A stretch of DNA of 64,000 nt from Isoetes taiwanensis (GCA_021234155.1 JAJEKV010000020.1:21250018-21314017); one strand, 5' to 3'. Positions 10,075-21,049 are shown, numbered from the stretch's first letter. Notes: generated by a model not told the origin, from the letters alone. Numbers and translations are program-made.

Positions 10075-11490
10075 ATGGCTTGTGAGTATCTCTTCATGTT
10101 CAGAGCTCCTCGTGTATCGGAAACTGACAAAATTAGGGTTATGTACATATATCAGACCCAGCATAATTTCTAGTTTTGTTTTGCAAGCATGCGATCTAGA
10201 TCTTTGATATGAATGTTATTGTCGTGAGACATGGAGAATGGCAAACTCTTATGCTGCAGTATCTATACAGATGTCGTTTGAGCTTTGCAACTAAACAATA
10301 TAGATCTATGTAGTAATGTTATAATCGTGAGGCATGGAGAAAGTGGGCGGTGCAACAAGTATCTAGAAATCAGACCCTGCACGATATGTAGCTTGAGCTT
10401 TGCAACTAAACAATACAGATCTTTGGTAGTAATGTGGCTTGGAGAGTAGCAATCTTTAAGTGTTCCTTGCACTTTGATTTGCATGAGAATGTATTATGAA
10501 AAACTTAGCTTTGATTTTCACCTACTGATTATTTTGTAAACACAGCACGAACCCATCTCACAAGTACCGGAAATTCAATGCTATATTCGTTTCTTCTGTT
10601 CGTGGTCACGTTGTCCTTGCAGCAAATGTACAAGGATAAGTTAGGCTCATCAGAGTTGTACACTATTTTGGGTGGTTTTGTCAGCTCCCTTCTCTTTCTC
10701 TTAATTCTGACGGTAATGATATTCTTGTAAAATAATTAGATTACTTTTGTTTTGTTAAACTTCAGTATGCCTCACTTTCAGTATGTTACACCACCTCTGG
10801 TCTGCAGTTTATTGGTAACCTTCAGGAATCAGCAGGTAGCCGGACTGGTTGGGGATCTGGTATGTCAACAGAAAACATTCTAGAAGGGATCAGAATATGA
10901 TTCTGATTCCTGGGATCAGAATATCATATTCTGATTCCTGCTGCAGTTTTTTGCAGATGATGCACTTAACATTGATTTATGTGTGCAGTAATTTTGTCAG
11001 AACTGATCGCGATGGTTGCTGCTGGTGCAGTTCATAGAGTTTGTGTAACAACTTGGTAAATTTGTGATTAGGAAGGGTTCTGTCTTGATGATATTTTATA
11101 TAAGAATTCTGTCTGCATCTGCAATTCAAGAAAGCACCCTATATTTTTGCATTTTAAAGGTCATACTTAACATTTGCTATCTGAATTCAGCTCATAATAG
11201 TTTCCATATTCCTTTTTGAGTGTTTATATGATCCCTGCCCGTAGTTTTCACGTCCTTAATAAATTTATGACTAACTTTTGTGTTGGAAGCTCTTTGATCT
11301 AATAGTGAACTACCATTTGTATTTTGCATGAATTATGCAAAGTCTGACTATATTGAATGTTTTATATAATTCTGCTTACACAACATTTTTGTTCTGCAGT
11401 GCACTTTTCTCCATGGGGCTTCTCTATGAAGTGAATAAAGTTTCAGGTGTATTGCATCAACAAGCTGACTCTAAGAAGAAGGCATATTAA
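10075..11490 (+). CDS. KRTCAP2: KRTCAP2/KCP2-like oligosaccharyltransferase subunit, five exons
   Basis: Exons at 10075-10081, 10546-10712, 10808-10859, 10989-11055 and 11400-11490 join in phase, with GT/AG at every border, into 384 bases (127 residues plus TAA). The protein matches the Keratin_assoc family (Pfam PF09775), small subunits of the ER oligosaccharyltransferase complex that transfers N-glycans to nascent proteins. Hallmarks: first membrane segment at about 14-30 (MLYSFLLFVVTLSLQQMY), LYTILGGFVSSLLFLL at about 41-56, GWGS near 72-75, and the conserved HRVCVTTC near 91-98 leading into LFSMGLLYEVNK. Three to four membrane segments are expected. The C-terminus KKAY fits a KKXX ER-retrieval signal. 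The length is close to the family norm (human about 136). The start in exon 1 leaves only seven coding bases before the first intron, an arrangement resting on a donor consensus (T/GTGAGT). It appears intact and is surrounded by repeats. Confidence 0.85.
10915..10935. repeat. 21-bp perfect palindrome in intron 3 of the KRTCAP2-like gene
   Basis: ATCAGAATAT-C-ATATTCTGAT, arms of 10 bp. A partial second copy of the same word lies just upstream (about 10889-10908). Probably a chance or slippage structure; no function is suggested. Confidence 0.5.
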
Positions 11491-12158
11491 ACAAGGGTTG
11501 CAAATGGCCTTTGTTCAAGGCTGTTTTACTTTTGTAATTTGTGAGTTCTTTTGTTTAAGAAACAAAGAAATTCAAGAAGAACGAAGCTAAAGTTTCTGTA
11601 ATTTTTCGAGTCGCAATATATTCAATATCTTGTCCTAAATGGATGCATTGTATAATGCCATCGCGATTCAGTTATTTGGCACATCAACCAATGGGTTTCT
11701 GGACATTTTCTTGGGTGGTTTTAGAGAGCTATCAATGATAGTAGACCATATCATAAACTTACATATCATAACAGCATAAAGTTACACATGCTGCTTATTT
11801 ATTGGCAAATTGCTTAAGATTCGTGTCTTGTTCTAAATGGAAGAAACGTAAAATATTCCATTAAAGATTTTTTGGTAAGTTGGAAAAATAGAGGGGAAAA
11901 AATGATTGAACCAAAGGAAAAATAAGGTGTTGTTGCACTGTGGGTTGCCTGACAAAGAAGAAATAAGTAAAGAGGAATGAAAGTAGATGACCTAAGTAAA
12001 GAGGAATGAAAGTAGATGACCATGACACATAGTAGGATGGGTAGGCACTAGATATTACATAAATAAGGAATTATTTAACATAAATCATGAATGGGATTAT
12101 AAAAGAAGAATTGGTAAAGTATAAATATAAGTGTATATTCTATTGAATCGTGGAGAGT
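11491..12158. other. 3' flank of KRTCAP2-like gene, no feature seen
   Basis: AT-rich, with no supported ORF on either strand. A short direct duplication of AGTAAAGAGGAATGAAAGTA occurs at about 11966 and 11995. Polyadenylation of the KRTCAP2-like transcript is expected here, but I see no decisive signal. Confidence 0.3.
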
Positions 12159-12164
12159 TCAGAT

Positions 12165-12246
12165 GGATAGATAAATAGATAGGTAGATAGATAGACAAAT
12201 AGATACAATTTTTAATCTCCACGAGAAGTCGAAACTTATGGGGCAC
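12165..12246 (-). repeat. Microsatellite-tailed retroposon end (minus strand)
   Basis: Read on the minus strand: CCCATAAGTTTCGACTTCTC, GTGGAGATTAAAAATTG, then a TATC repeat. This follows the layout of the LINE end at 5377-5446 (CCCATAG...TCTCCGTGGACG.TAAAAA plus short tandem tail). The body of the element would extend to the right of 12246; nothing coding is visible there. Confidence 0.5.
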
Positions 12247-12566
12247 ACACCCAAATGGGCACCTATATGAGACATGCCCCCATCATTGTACATAGCTGAA
12301 GTCACTAATTTTACAATGATTATGGCCACTTTCACAATGAGATATTGAACCTGTGATCTCTGTACATGGCTGAAGTGGGTCCTTCTCCTCACTAACTTTA
12401 CAATGATCATGACCACTTTTATAACGAGACATTGAACCTGTGACCTTGGACATGCAGTTGTTAAGGATTTCAAAGTTTTGAAATTTTACTTTGCATTCCA
12501 ACCTGACAAGCTGGAACAATTGATTGATTTGCAGATTCTATAGCAGGAATTCTTACGAAGAACATG

Positions 12567-13358
12567 TCTCAGGAGCCTTTTATGCTCGTGCAAGACCCCA
12601 CCCCCTACTTCACCACTGTGTCCCTTGTCTGGTGCTAAGCCAGACCATAGCGTCTATGACCCGGTGGGCTCTTGCGCATAGGCCGAAACTAGTAGGGTGT
12701 TAAAGGACTACTAGGAGCATTCTATACTCAAGCTCAGAGGCCTCTACCCCCCTGTTAATCCCTGTTTACGAGAAACTACTAAACTAACTCATAGAGACAT
12801 CGACCATTCCATACAGAGCATCATTCATAATTGAAAAGTATTCCTAATTACCAAAGAAGGGTTAATCTCACCCAAAACCAACCGTAAAAAGAATCTTGGA
12901 GTATTATTCTACAATTTGCAAGTTAACTACCACTAACCGAGTTTAATTTGGACCCGTTGTCAAGGGGGTGCTTCCATGGTCTTTATCTTGGGTAGTAGCG
13001 GTGTAGTAGGGTATATCTTGGCGATCCGGGGACGAACAACAATCGCTTCCTCGAAGGCCACCGCTCCTCGGCGCTTTCTTGGTCGAAATTGGGCTGATCT
13101 GAGGATGGCGCTTCCCTTTGGTGGCCTAGTTTAGCAATCCTCATGCTAGCCACCCGGTTCATGCCAAATGGCGCCTTCCTACTATGGATTGACTTAATCA
13201 CATGTCTTTAGATAATTATCCTTTATAATCTGGTTAACATAGCTAATTAAATCCATTGTGGCCAACCCCCTAGGTTATCATACCCCGGGTGGCGTACCTA
13301 TACCGAGTGACGGGTTCAATATTTATACGTACACCGTATAAATACTTGGAACGTCACA
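12567..13358 (-). repeat. 3' LTR of chromovirus, truncated
   Basis: Matches 24054-24843 closely over its whole length, with scattered indels, mostly around 13000-13090. The 776 bases corresponding to 23278-24053 are missing: homology stops abruptly at GTCTCAGGAGCC, preceded here by unrelated sequence. In element orientation the missing part is the 3' portion of the 3' LTR. The remaining end is TGTGACGTTCC on the minus strand. A palindrome with 9-bp arms (ATTTATACG, then CGTATAAAT) lies near that end. Confidence 0.85.
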
Positions 13359-13375
13359 TTCTCCCCTCCTTAGAA
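13359..13375 (-). promoter_or_regulatory. Polypurine tract of chromovirus
   Basis: Directly inside the 3' LTR, the minus strand reads CTAAGGAGGGGAGAA before TGTGACG. A purine run at this place primes plus-strand DNA synthesis in LTR retrotransposons. The 12.4-kb element has the related TTTAAGGTGGGGAGAA at the same place. Confidence 0.75.
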
Positions 13376-13963
13376 TTTATGCTGTCCTCAGCATTGGGGT
13401 TAGTTCGAAATGTTCAAAGAAATACATTACGAAGGAAAGTAATCCGTTATAATTATTATTATTTTTTTTCCGAAAAGTAATGCATATCTTCAAACTTTAA
13501 GGTTTGCAAAACATTTCAAGCACCGTGGTGCATTCAACATGATTATCATAATCAAACAGTTTAAGGATCGAAATCCAATACCAACATCAGTGGAATGATA
13601 AACAAAACATGAAAGCAAAACAAAACTGAAGAGGTCGGTTCATCAGTAACGCTCTAGCATGGGCAGGGCACGCACTGCTTACTGGCCTGCACATGTCAGT
13701 ATATTAGTACATGTGATGAAATTGTGGTTAAAGGGACCACCCCCTTATAATAAAGAAATAAACTCTATCTACCAGGGGACCTATCATGTCTATGGTTTGC
13801 AGTTCATTGTAGCATAGGGAATGGTGAAGTTCCCATTGTAGCCGAGATGAACGCAGCGTATGACCTATATGCTGTCGTAGCAAGTCGTGGTCAGCCTATG
13901 ACCATGTCCTCGAGAACACCAAGGTGATCTCATCATCGGTAACAATTATTATTTGCGATGCAT
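13376..13963. other. 3' untranslated interior of chromovirus
   Basis: Sequence between the integrase stop and the polypurine tract. No ORF of note on either strand. Confidence 0.5.
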
Positions 13964-15383
13964 CTACCCCTCTAGGGCGCTACTCTTGGGAAAAATGCTT
14001 CCAAGCTTACCGCCGGGTGAGGGGTTGATAGCATCGTTGATGGTGCGGCCTTGAGATTCGCGCATGAAATCCGGATAATGTTTGTCAAGGTCTATCTTCA
14101 TCACCCACGTAGCATCTTCAACTGGTAAGTGTTTCCACTTAACTAAATGTTGCAACATTTGAGTCCTTCTGGTTTGTTTGTAAGCTCGGTCAAGAAGAGC
14201 TTCAGGCACTATCTCGAGTTGCTCTTCTGTCATTTCTAGGAGGGTTGGGGTCTCCAAAACCTCCTCCGGATCAGGGGTGTGTTGCTTCAGAAGACTCACG
14301 TGAAAGACCTTGTGGATCTTCAAGCGGGGCGGCAATTCTAAGCGATATGCCTGTTCTCCAACGCGCTCAATAATCTTGAATGGTCCAGCCCATCTGGGGG
14401 CTAACTTTTTGCAGTTGCCAATCTTAAGCTTGGCTTGCTTCACCTTAATTTTAAGCCAAACTGATTCACCCACCTGAAAAACGCGTGGGGTTCTGTGCTT
14501 ATCGGCTATGCTCTTCTGACGACTGCGCGCAGCCAATAAGTAGCCCCGAACTTCTTCGACCAGAGCCTGCATCTCCAGGAGGAGTTTTTGAGAAACTTCG
14601 ACCTTAGAGACAGGATTATGCCACGTGTCTGGAGTAAGACATTGGTAACCATAGTTTATCATAAAGGGAGACATTCTGGAAGACTCCTGTTTCATGCTGT
14701 TATAGGCAAACTTGACCAGATAAATATAGTCGGCCCATTGTGATTGCTTACTCCACACATAACTTCTTAACATATCCTCTATAATACGATTGGTACGTTC
14801 TGTCTGACCATCCGTTTGAGGATGATATGCTGTACTCATAGCAAGCTTGGTCTGAATGGTGGCAAAGAAATCTTTCCAGAATGTACTCACAAATTTGGGA
14901 TCCCTATCTGATACAATTACCCGTGGCATTCCGTGCAATCTGAAGATCTCCTTGGCAAATAGGAGAGCAGTATCAAAGGCTGTATCCGTGGTACGACAGG
15001 GCAAGAAATGAGCCATCTTCGACAATTTGTCGACCACAACCATTAAGGCATCATACCCCCGGAGAGTTCGTGGAAGGCCGACAATGAAATCCATGGTTGG
15101 CGTTAGGCACATCCAAAGGTTGGAGCTCGCCTGGAATCCTTAACTGCTCAGCTTTGGTTTGCTGACACACTTGACACTGCTTAATGTACCTGGCAATATC
15201 CTTTTTCATGGAAGGCCAGAAATAGCTGGATCGGATCTTAAAGTAGGTCTTCATAAACCCGGCGTGTCCAGCTATAGGGCTATTGTGTGTGTCATGAAGA
15301 ATAAGCTTCCGTACTCCTGAAGTCTGCGGCACACACAACTTATCCTTGTGATATAACAAGTTGCCCTGCGTCGCGCTCTGCAT
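13964..15383 (-). pseudogene. Pol: integrase with chromodomain-like C-terminus
   Basis: Two overlapping frames (15383-15051 and 15112-13964) hold one integrase, with a frame break near 15090. The first piece has the zinc-binding module H...H...C-x2-C (HDTHNSPIAGH, then CQVCQQTK). The second has the catalytic core: MDFIVGLP, VSDRDPKF and the TDGQTERTNR segment with the catalytic Glu (D,D,E). A GPF motif follows (WAGPFKIIERVG), then PEALLDRAYKQTRR, LVKWKHLPVEDATW and YPDF, a chromodomain-like tail that in chromoviruses is thought to steer integration to heterochromatin. The integrase would insert element cDNA into nuclear DNA. The product is broken by the frameshift. Confidence 0.85.
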
Positions 15384-16700
15384 CGGTGCGGGCTTCCTTA
15401 GCCAAACTATTCCAAATGTCAGAGAACTCCGGATCCGTGGCCAAGGTCTGCTCTATCTGTTTCCCAAACTCACTAGTGAGCGTAGAAATAGCATTACAAT
15501 GGGTTCGGGTTACTAAAGAATGGCGTGACAATGCATCCGCAACCACATTGTGCTTGCCCGGCCTATACATAATCTCGAAATCATACTCCTCCAAGAATTC
15601 CATCAATCTTCTTTGACGGAGATTGAGATTTGGCTGGGTGGATAAATAACGGAGACTTTGATGATCCGTATCCAATTGGAATCTTCTACCAAGAAGGTAG
15701 TGTCTCCATATCCGCAGAGCACGGACAACGGCTAACAATTCCTGATCATGCGTAGGATATCGCTGCTCTGTCTCATTCATCTTCTTTGAATCGTAGGCAA
15801 TTACCCTCCCCTCCTACATTAGGACCCCACCGGTGGCAATTTTACTGGCATCTGTCGCCACTAGCTTATCCTGTTCAGGATCGGGTAATGTAAGAACTGG
15901 TGCTGATGTTAGGGCATCCTTAAGCTGCTGGAAACTCTGCTGAACTTTCGTCTTCCAGTGGTCCATCCAATCTTTCACCTTCTCATGCTTTGTGAGATTT
16001 GTAAGAGGAGCTGCAATCTTCGCGAAATCCTTTACAAATTTTCGATAGTAGCCTGCTAATCCCAAGAAACTCCGGACTTCGGAAACATTCCCTGGAATAG
16101 GCCATTCCCTTACGCCCTCTATCTTTGCAGGGTCTGTAGCAATTCCCTCTGCGGAAATGATATGGCCTAAATAATCAACCTTCGGAGTGGCGAACTTGCA
16201 CTTAGAGAACTTGGCATAGAGTTGATGACGTCTCAGCTTTTGTAGGGCCAATCTAAGATGTTTCTCATGTTCCTCAAGGGTTTTACTGTAGATGAGAATG
16301 TCGTCGAAGAAGATAACAACAAAATCATCCAAGTATTGTCGGAAGACATCATTCATTAGTCGCATGAACGTTGCTGGGGCATTAGTTAATCCAAAGCGGC
16401 TGCTTGTAAATTCATAATGCCCATACCGAAAGCGTAAAAGCGGATTTATGGATGTCCTCCTCCTTGATCCTTATCTGATGGTATCCGGAGCGTAGATCAA
16501 TCTTTGAGAAATACTTAGCCCCTTGTAACTGATCCATTAGGTCATCTGCCCTAGGCAAAGCATAGCGATTCTTGATGGTATGCTTGTTAAGTTGCCGGTA
16601 ATCAATACACATCCTCAGCGAGCCGTCCTTTTTCTTAACGAAGAGAATAGGAGCGCCAAAAGGCGAAACACTAGGTCGGATGAAACCTAGGTTTAGTAGC
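15340..16700 (-). pseudogene. Pol: reverse transcriptase and RNase H
   Basis: Read in the minus direction: 16612-16412 has [20 protein letters not shown] and [15 protein letters not shown] (RT motifs 1-2); 16365-15814 has [14 protein letters not shown] (catalytic DD), [10 protein letters not shown], and [11 protein letters not shown]; 15780-15340 has the RNase H part (HDQELLAVVRALRIWRHYL, TDHQSLRYL, ADALSRH). Breaks: a frameshift near 16430, between the RT motif blocks, and an in-frame TAG near 15811, between RT and the rest of RNase H. The product would copy element RNA into DNA in cytoplasmic particles. The domain order and the ADALSRH motif are typical of Ty3 elements. Confidence 0.9.
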
Positions 16701-16976
16701 TCTTGAAGTTGCTTCTTAAGTTACGCCAATCGGGGGAGGACTCATACAGTGCGGGGCCTTGCTAGTAGGCTTGGTACCCGGCTCTAAAGCCATTTCACAT
16801 TCCACCCCTCTAAAAGGAGGAAGCTTACGAATCTCATCCGGGAAAAGGTCACCAAATTCGGAGAGAAGGCGAAAGCAATCCCTTCGGCAAGGTATCGATT
16901 ACTTGCTTTGGTTTAGCACTGACTCTATGGACGCAAGGGAAATGATGCAGAGGAGCTTTTCCTTAGCGTGATAGCT

Positions 16977-17400
16977 TTATCCAACCTGCCTAATGGACAT
17001 AGACCGCATGATAGGGTTGAAGGGTTCACCTTTAATAGTCACGCTGGCTCCATTGGCTGCGTCGAAGGTAACTTCCCTCTTCTCGCAGTCTATGTTGGCT
17101 TTTGCGGATGCCAAGAATTCCATACCAACAATGAGGTCATATTTACCAATGTCCATCAACCTCGGCACCCAAAGCCATCGGTGCACCGGGCAACCGCATC
17201 TTAAGATTGATCGTCGGCCATGAATATGCCCGACCTTACCATCGGCTAGAGTGACGTGGGGCCTTGGTCGAGACCTTAATGTTTCAATTTGTAAGACCGA
17301 GCCATTCTAGGGGAAGCAAAATTATGGGTACTTCCCCGTATCCATAAGAATTACAAAAGGCTTCTTGTCTACTTGACCTATGGTGGAAATGACAATGGTG
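16977..17400 (-). pseudogene. Pol: retropepsin-type aspartic protease, fragmentary
   Basis: The minus strand near 17345 reads KPFVILMDTGKYP, with the DTG of a retroviral-type aspartic protease active site. Downstream, 17186-16977 contains DIGKYDLIVGMEFL and ANIDCEKREVTF, the conserved second half (the ILGM.WL-type segment) of Ty3 proteases. The pieces lie in different frames, so the reading frame is broken. It would cleave the gag-pol polyprotein. Confidence 0.65.
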
Positions 17401-18695
17401 ACTTTCGGCATTGCCGGGTTTCTATAGCTGCAAGAATATGAGACGCACCATGAATATACTCAGGAGCCTCGTCGTCGACGGGTAGGGTTGTCTCCAGCTC
17501 GTCCCAATCGAGGTCGGCCATGGCCAGCTGGGCAGTCTGCGTAACATAAGGACAGTTGTGCATAAAGTGCCCCGGTCGCATACATCTGTAACATGCCTTA
17601 TCCCGGCGGAGCTGTTCTCGGGCCTCCTTAGGAATAGACTGTAAGAGGTTTCGTACTTCCTTCGCCGACATTGCTTCTTTTTGTCACCGTGTCTTTGAAA
17701 GGAACTTTTTTTTTAGGCCCGGCTATACGAAGTTCTCATTGAGAAGGGCCCGGACTTGGCGAACGGGGTTTGTATGGTGTGGCTGGCCGGGGCTGCGAAT
17801 AAGGAGTAGGACGCGGATACTGATTTCTTGGTGTGTCCTCCTCGAGGCTCAATGCCTTAGCCTCGGCCTCCGCAACTGATTTTGGGTCTATGGCTTTAAC
17901 CATCCGTTTGATTGATGGGGCCAACCCTTCAATATAACCCTCTACGGCTCTCTTTTCATTCATTCCTGGAACATACAGCCTCAAACACATAAACTCATCA
18001 GTGTAAGCCTGTACCGACATACCCTTCTGCTCCAACCTATAGAAGGTCTAAATCTGCTGGCATTTGTGCGCACGAGGCACATAATGCGACTTGAACGCCT
18101 TGGCGAACTTCCTAAAGTTGCATCTGCTCCTGTCCAGATGCTTGGCCCTGGCATAGCCCTTCCACCAAATACGGGCAGCTCCTGTAAGGTTGGTGGTGGC
18201 AACCTTTCCTGTATCCTTCTCTGTCATTCCATAAGACTTCCCAAACTCCTTCATCTCATCCAACCAGGATTCGGCATTTAAGCCGCCTCTGGATTTTCCA
18301 TCGAACTGGGCCAATTTCCTATTCTTCCATATACTAGTTATAGCTGTATGAACCGTCTTACGGTACTCTTTGTCTCGACGCTTTGCATGGTCACCCGCTG
18401 ATACCGATGAACCCGAAGACACCGAAGTGGTTGATTGTGAGGAAGTGGCACTATCCTTAGAGGAACTTCGGTGACGCTTAGCATGAGGCCTCCTGCGTGT
18501 GCAGTCTGGGACTAGCTCGTGGGGAGATGGCTGTTGTGCAGGTGGACTCGGTGGTAGCGGAGGTAACTCCGGTCCATCTTCCTGGGTTTGTTGCGGTGGG
18601 TTGGCATGCAATACGTGGGCCTGCGCACCGCCTAGCTGCCTTTTCATTAACATCGGTTCGTCAGAGTCACCGCATTTGGCGTTGGAGGGTGTCAC
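17378..18695 (-). pseudogene. Gag with CCHC zinc knuckle, interrupted by a stop
   Basis: The frame from 18695 opens MTPSNAKCGDSDEP and has a proline- and serine-rich N-terminus. A Retrotrans_gag capsid domain follows: AQFDGKSRGGLNAESWLDEM, TTNLTGAARIWWKGY, FRKFAKAFKSHYVP. A TAG lies in frame near 18047, and the same frame continues at 18035 with GMSVQAYTDEFMCLRLYVPG. A frame change near 17700 leads to the knuckle CYRCMRPGHFMHNC (C-x2-C-x4-H-x4-C) at 17671-17378. Gag forms the virus-like particle, and the knuckle binds element RNA. The short gap between the two halves and the intact motifs suggest recent decay. Confidence 0.8.
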
Positions 18696-19063
18696 GCCAA
18701 GCGGCGTTCACGGGCACCGTCTAAATCGAAAGCATGAGAAAGGTATAAGCATATTTATAACAGCTAAATTCTTACAAATGGTAGCATGTTGAGCAAAAAG
18801 GGGTAGAGAGAGAACACAAAGGGAATTTATTATAAAAGGAAAAACTTTGCTATTACGGTTTCACACCAAGAGTCCAGACAAGAGTATTATACAAAGAAAC
18901 ATGATACAACCTGGAACATAGAGTGAGCTCACAAAAAAGCATGGAAACAAAAATGAAACTTCGAAAAGTCCGGCCTAGGGGTTCGCAAAGGGGTACAGAA
19001 TTGAATAGCGAACACTTTCACGCACATCCCTAACGAGCTTGTAGCGTGCCCAGGCTTGGACAA

Positions 19064-19396
19064 TCACTGGTTGGTATTCCCATGTTGGGCTAACAATGAG
19101 AAGATTGAAAAGCCTTCGCAAAGCATAGAAGAGTTGCCAATGGTGGTCATTGGCGTCCTCGAAAGCCCTCGTGGCTGCTCATACTCCAATAGTCCAGTGT
19201 ACGGCACGAGGGGTCGCCCCGGGTCCTCAAAAGCTCTGTCCCTAAGAATGTTAACTATCTCCAACCCTTTTTCAGCATCATAGGGTTCTCCTGGTGGCGG
19301 GGGTTCCATCTCATATCCTTCATCCCATTCGGGATATTCGCCATACCTCTGGCCATAGTCCTGCTCTGGCGGCCCGGGGTCATCCCTCCTTATCAT
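19064..19396 (-). CDS. Short acidic, Pro/Gly/Tyr-rich ORF upstream of gag (unknown)
   Basis: 110 residues starting MIRRDDPGPPEQDYGQRYG; the first half is rich in Asp, Glu, Pro and Tyr. The same frame is open upstream of the ATG (ETLWEYEERITD). That extension is preceded near 19440 by a TTGTCTTGCAG that looks like a splice acceptor, so this may be an exon of a spliced element transcript rather than a free ORF. I know no family for it. It sits between the 434-residue ORF and gag. Confidence 0.3.
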   Translation of the reverse strand: MIRRDDPGPPEQDYGQRYGEYPEWDEGYEMEPPPPGEPYDAEKGLEIVNILRDRAFEDPGRPLVPYTGLLEYEQPRGLSRTPMTTIGNSSMLCEGFSIFSLLAQHGNTNQ

Positions 19397-19744
19397 GTCT
19401 GTAATCCTCTCCTCATATTCCCAGAGGGTTTCTTCTGCAAGACAATTGAAATGAATATAGAGGGGTGGATAATTTTGTTATAGACCAACTCGAATAACCA
19501 GCAAAACACATGATAGAAGGAATAATTTTCAATTGTATTCATAAAGATAGTAATTACAATCGATGGAAAGAAAGATATATCATATTATAAAGTGGCTAAA
19601 GAATTTGCCAACCCAAAATTTCACAATCATACGCAATACAGAAATGCGTAGTACAATTAATTTAAGAGCTAGATCCTCCCTCTTCATCCGTAGGCCTAGG
19701 AGGTGGTGGAGGCAGTCGGTGTCGCAGCAGAGTCACCCCGGGGT

Positions 19745-21049
19745 CTACTGTGGCAGCCGCAAGAGATGCAACCTCTGGTGGATAGGCAACGGCCAATGGG
19801 GCTTCATGCTCATCCAGGGTGCAATATCCTGACCCAAGGCCGTCAGGCCAAGATCCCGTCGCACGAGTACATAAGTAAACGTACGATAGGGGAGCTTCTT
19901 GTGGCCGGCCAGTGTGGAGAGAGCACGGAGGGCCCACCACGAAGCTTCAGCCTCCGGCCCTAAATCCCGGGCTATAAAAAGGACTTGCCCCTGTCGAAAG
20001 GCTGACAAAAAGAAATGGGTAAGGTGGTTGCCCGATACCTTCCCTTGCGGGGTCTCTGATGTGGCCACCTCCTTATCCAAATCCATGGAAACCTCCTCTT
20101 CCTTAAGTTCTTGCTGCTCCTCCTTCACATGAGCAGGGTTATGATATAAATCCTCTCCCTCGTCATCTGAACCCGAGGGAACCTCAACCATATTAATATT
20201 TGGGACGTGAGGTCCCATAGCCGTGAAGGCACCTGGTGAGGGCTGAGAGGTTGGCTCCTGCATCACGAAGTCCTGAAGCCGTAGCAATGTCTCGGCGGGT
20301 TCGATAGTCTCCTGGCGGAACTGGAGCAGCTGTTGTACCTCCGGAGAAAGCTCAATAGAAGTGAAGTCAATGAAGTCGTCCATGCAATACTCCGCAAGCT
20401 CATAAAGCACATGGTCTTTGCGCTTGCGTCTAAATCCGGCCACCATGTGATAAGTCCAGACAATATCATCCAAGAGAAGATATTCTTGCCCTTGGTGATA
20501 AATAACTGGAAGGGCATCCAGCCCTGACAAGCCTACGGCTTGCTCACGGCACGGAGGCAGCTCTTCCGCTAATTGCTTCCAACGGGCGAAGTCGCCCATG
20601 CCGATGTGTTCGTCTTCCCCCTCCTCGGAAGACTCAGGCAGTTTGCCCTTCTCTACAGGCAAGGTTTCATCCTCGACATATTGGTCCATGAGGATGGCTA
20701 GGGCAAAGGCAACCTCAAGGTATTGCCGCCCCTGGTGCTGCACAACGGGAAGGTGTTTGCCCCATCGGAGCTTCCCCTTCAGCACATCGTATGCATGGGT
20801 GTCCCCTCCTAACATCTCCCGGACTACCTCCCGCTCCAGATATAGTTGGGGAGGATCCCCAAGAGGAATACACAGAGGGAGCATCTCCTCCCTGTAGAAA
20901 TCCAAGAATCCGGCGTAATCCGGGTGCCTCTGCATGTTGGCAAGGAGATCTAGGCGCTGGCATAGCAAAGGCCGCAGCAGGTCGAAAGGGACTTGCGGAT
21001 CCCATTGCTCTCCGTCATGGTACCAGGCGACAAGGTCAGCGGCGACCAT
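19745..21049 (-). CDS. 434-residue accessory ORF of chromovirus (unknown function)
   Basis: An uninterrupted frame, much longer than expected by chance and longer than any other frame in the element, lying between the 5' LTR and gag in sense orientation. It opens MVAADLVAWYHDGEQWDPQ. Two related segments recur: LPVVQHQGRQYLEVAFALAI and LPVIYHQGQEYLLLDDIVWT, which suggests an internal duplicated domain. The second third is acidic (DDEGEDLYHNPAHVKEEQQE). I see no zinc finger, protease, nucleic-acid enzyme motif, signal peptide or clear membrane segment, so an envelope-type role is not supported. A second frame (to 19662) continues open past the stop with a Pro-rich, Ser-ending tail, so a frameshift near 19800 may have shortened it. 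Extra ORFs between LTR and gag are rare in chromoviruses. Confidence 0.55.
   Translation of the reverse strand: MVAADLVAWYHDGEQWDPQVPFDLLRPLLCQRLDLLANMQRHPDYAGFLDFYREEMLPLCIPLGDPPQLYLEREVVREMLGGDTHAYDVLKGKLRWGKHLPVVQHQGRQYLEVAFALAILMDQYVEDETLPVEKGKLPESSEEGEDEHIGMGDFARWKQLAEELPPCREQAVGLSGLDALPVIYHQGQEYLLLDDIVWTYHMVAGFRRKRKDHVLYELAEYCMDDFIDFTSIELSPEVQQLLQFRQETIEPAETLLRLQDFVMQEPTSQPSPGAFTAMGPHVPNINMVEVPSGSDDEGEDLYHNPAHVKEEQQELKEEEVSMDLDKEVATSETPQGKVSGNHLTHFFLSAFRQGQVLFIARDLGPEAEASWWALRALSTLAGHKKLPYRTFTYVLVRRDLGLTALGQDIAPWMSMKPHWPLPIHQRLHLLRLPQ

Noticed and set aside
19745-21049. Envelope-like protein (errantivirus-type) as identity of the 434-residue ORF
   Set aside because: No signal peptide, furin-type site or C-terminal membrane anchor can be seen, and the ORF precedes gag instead of following pol.
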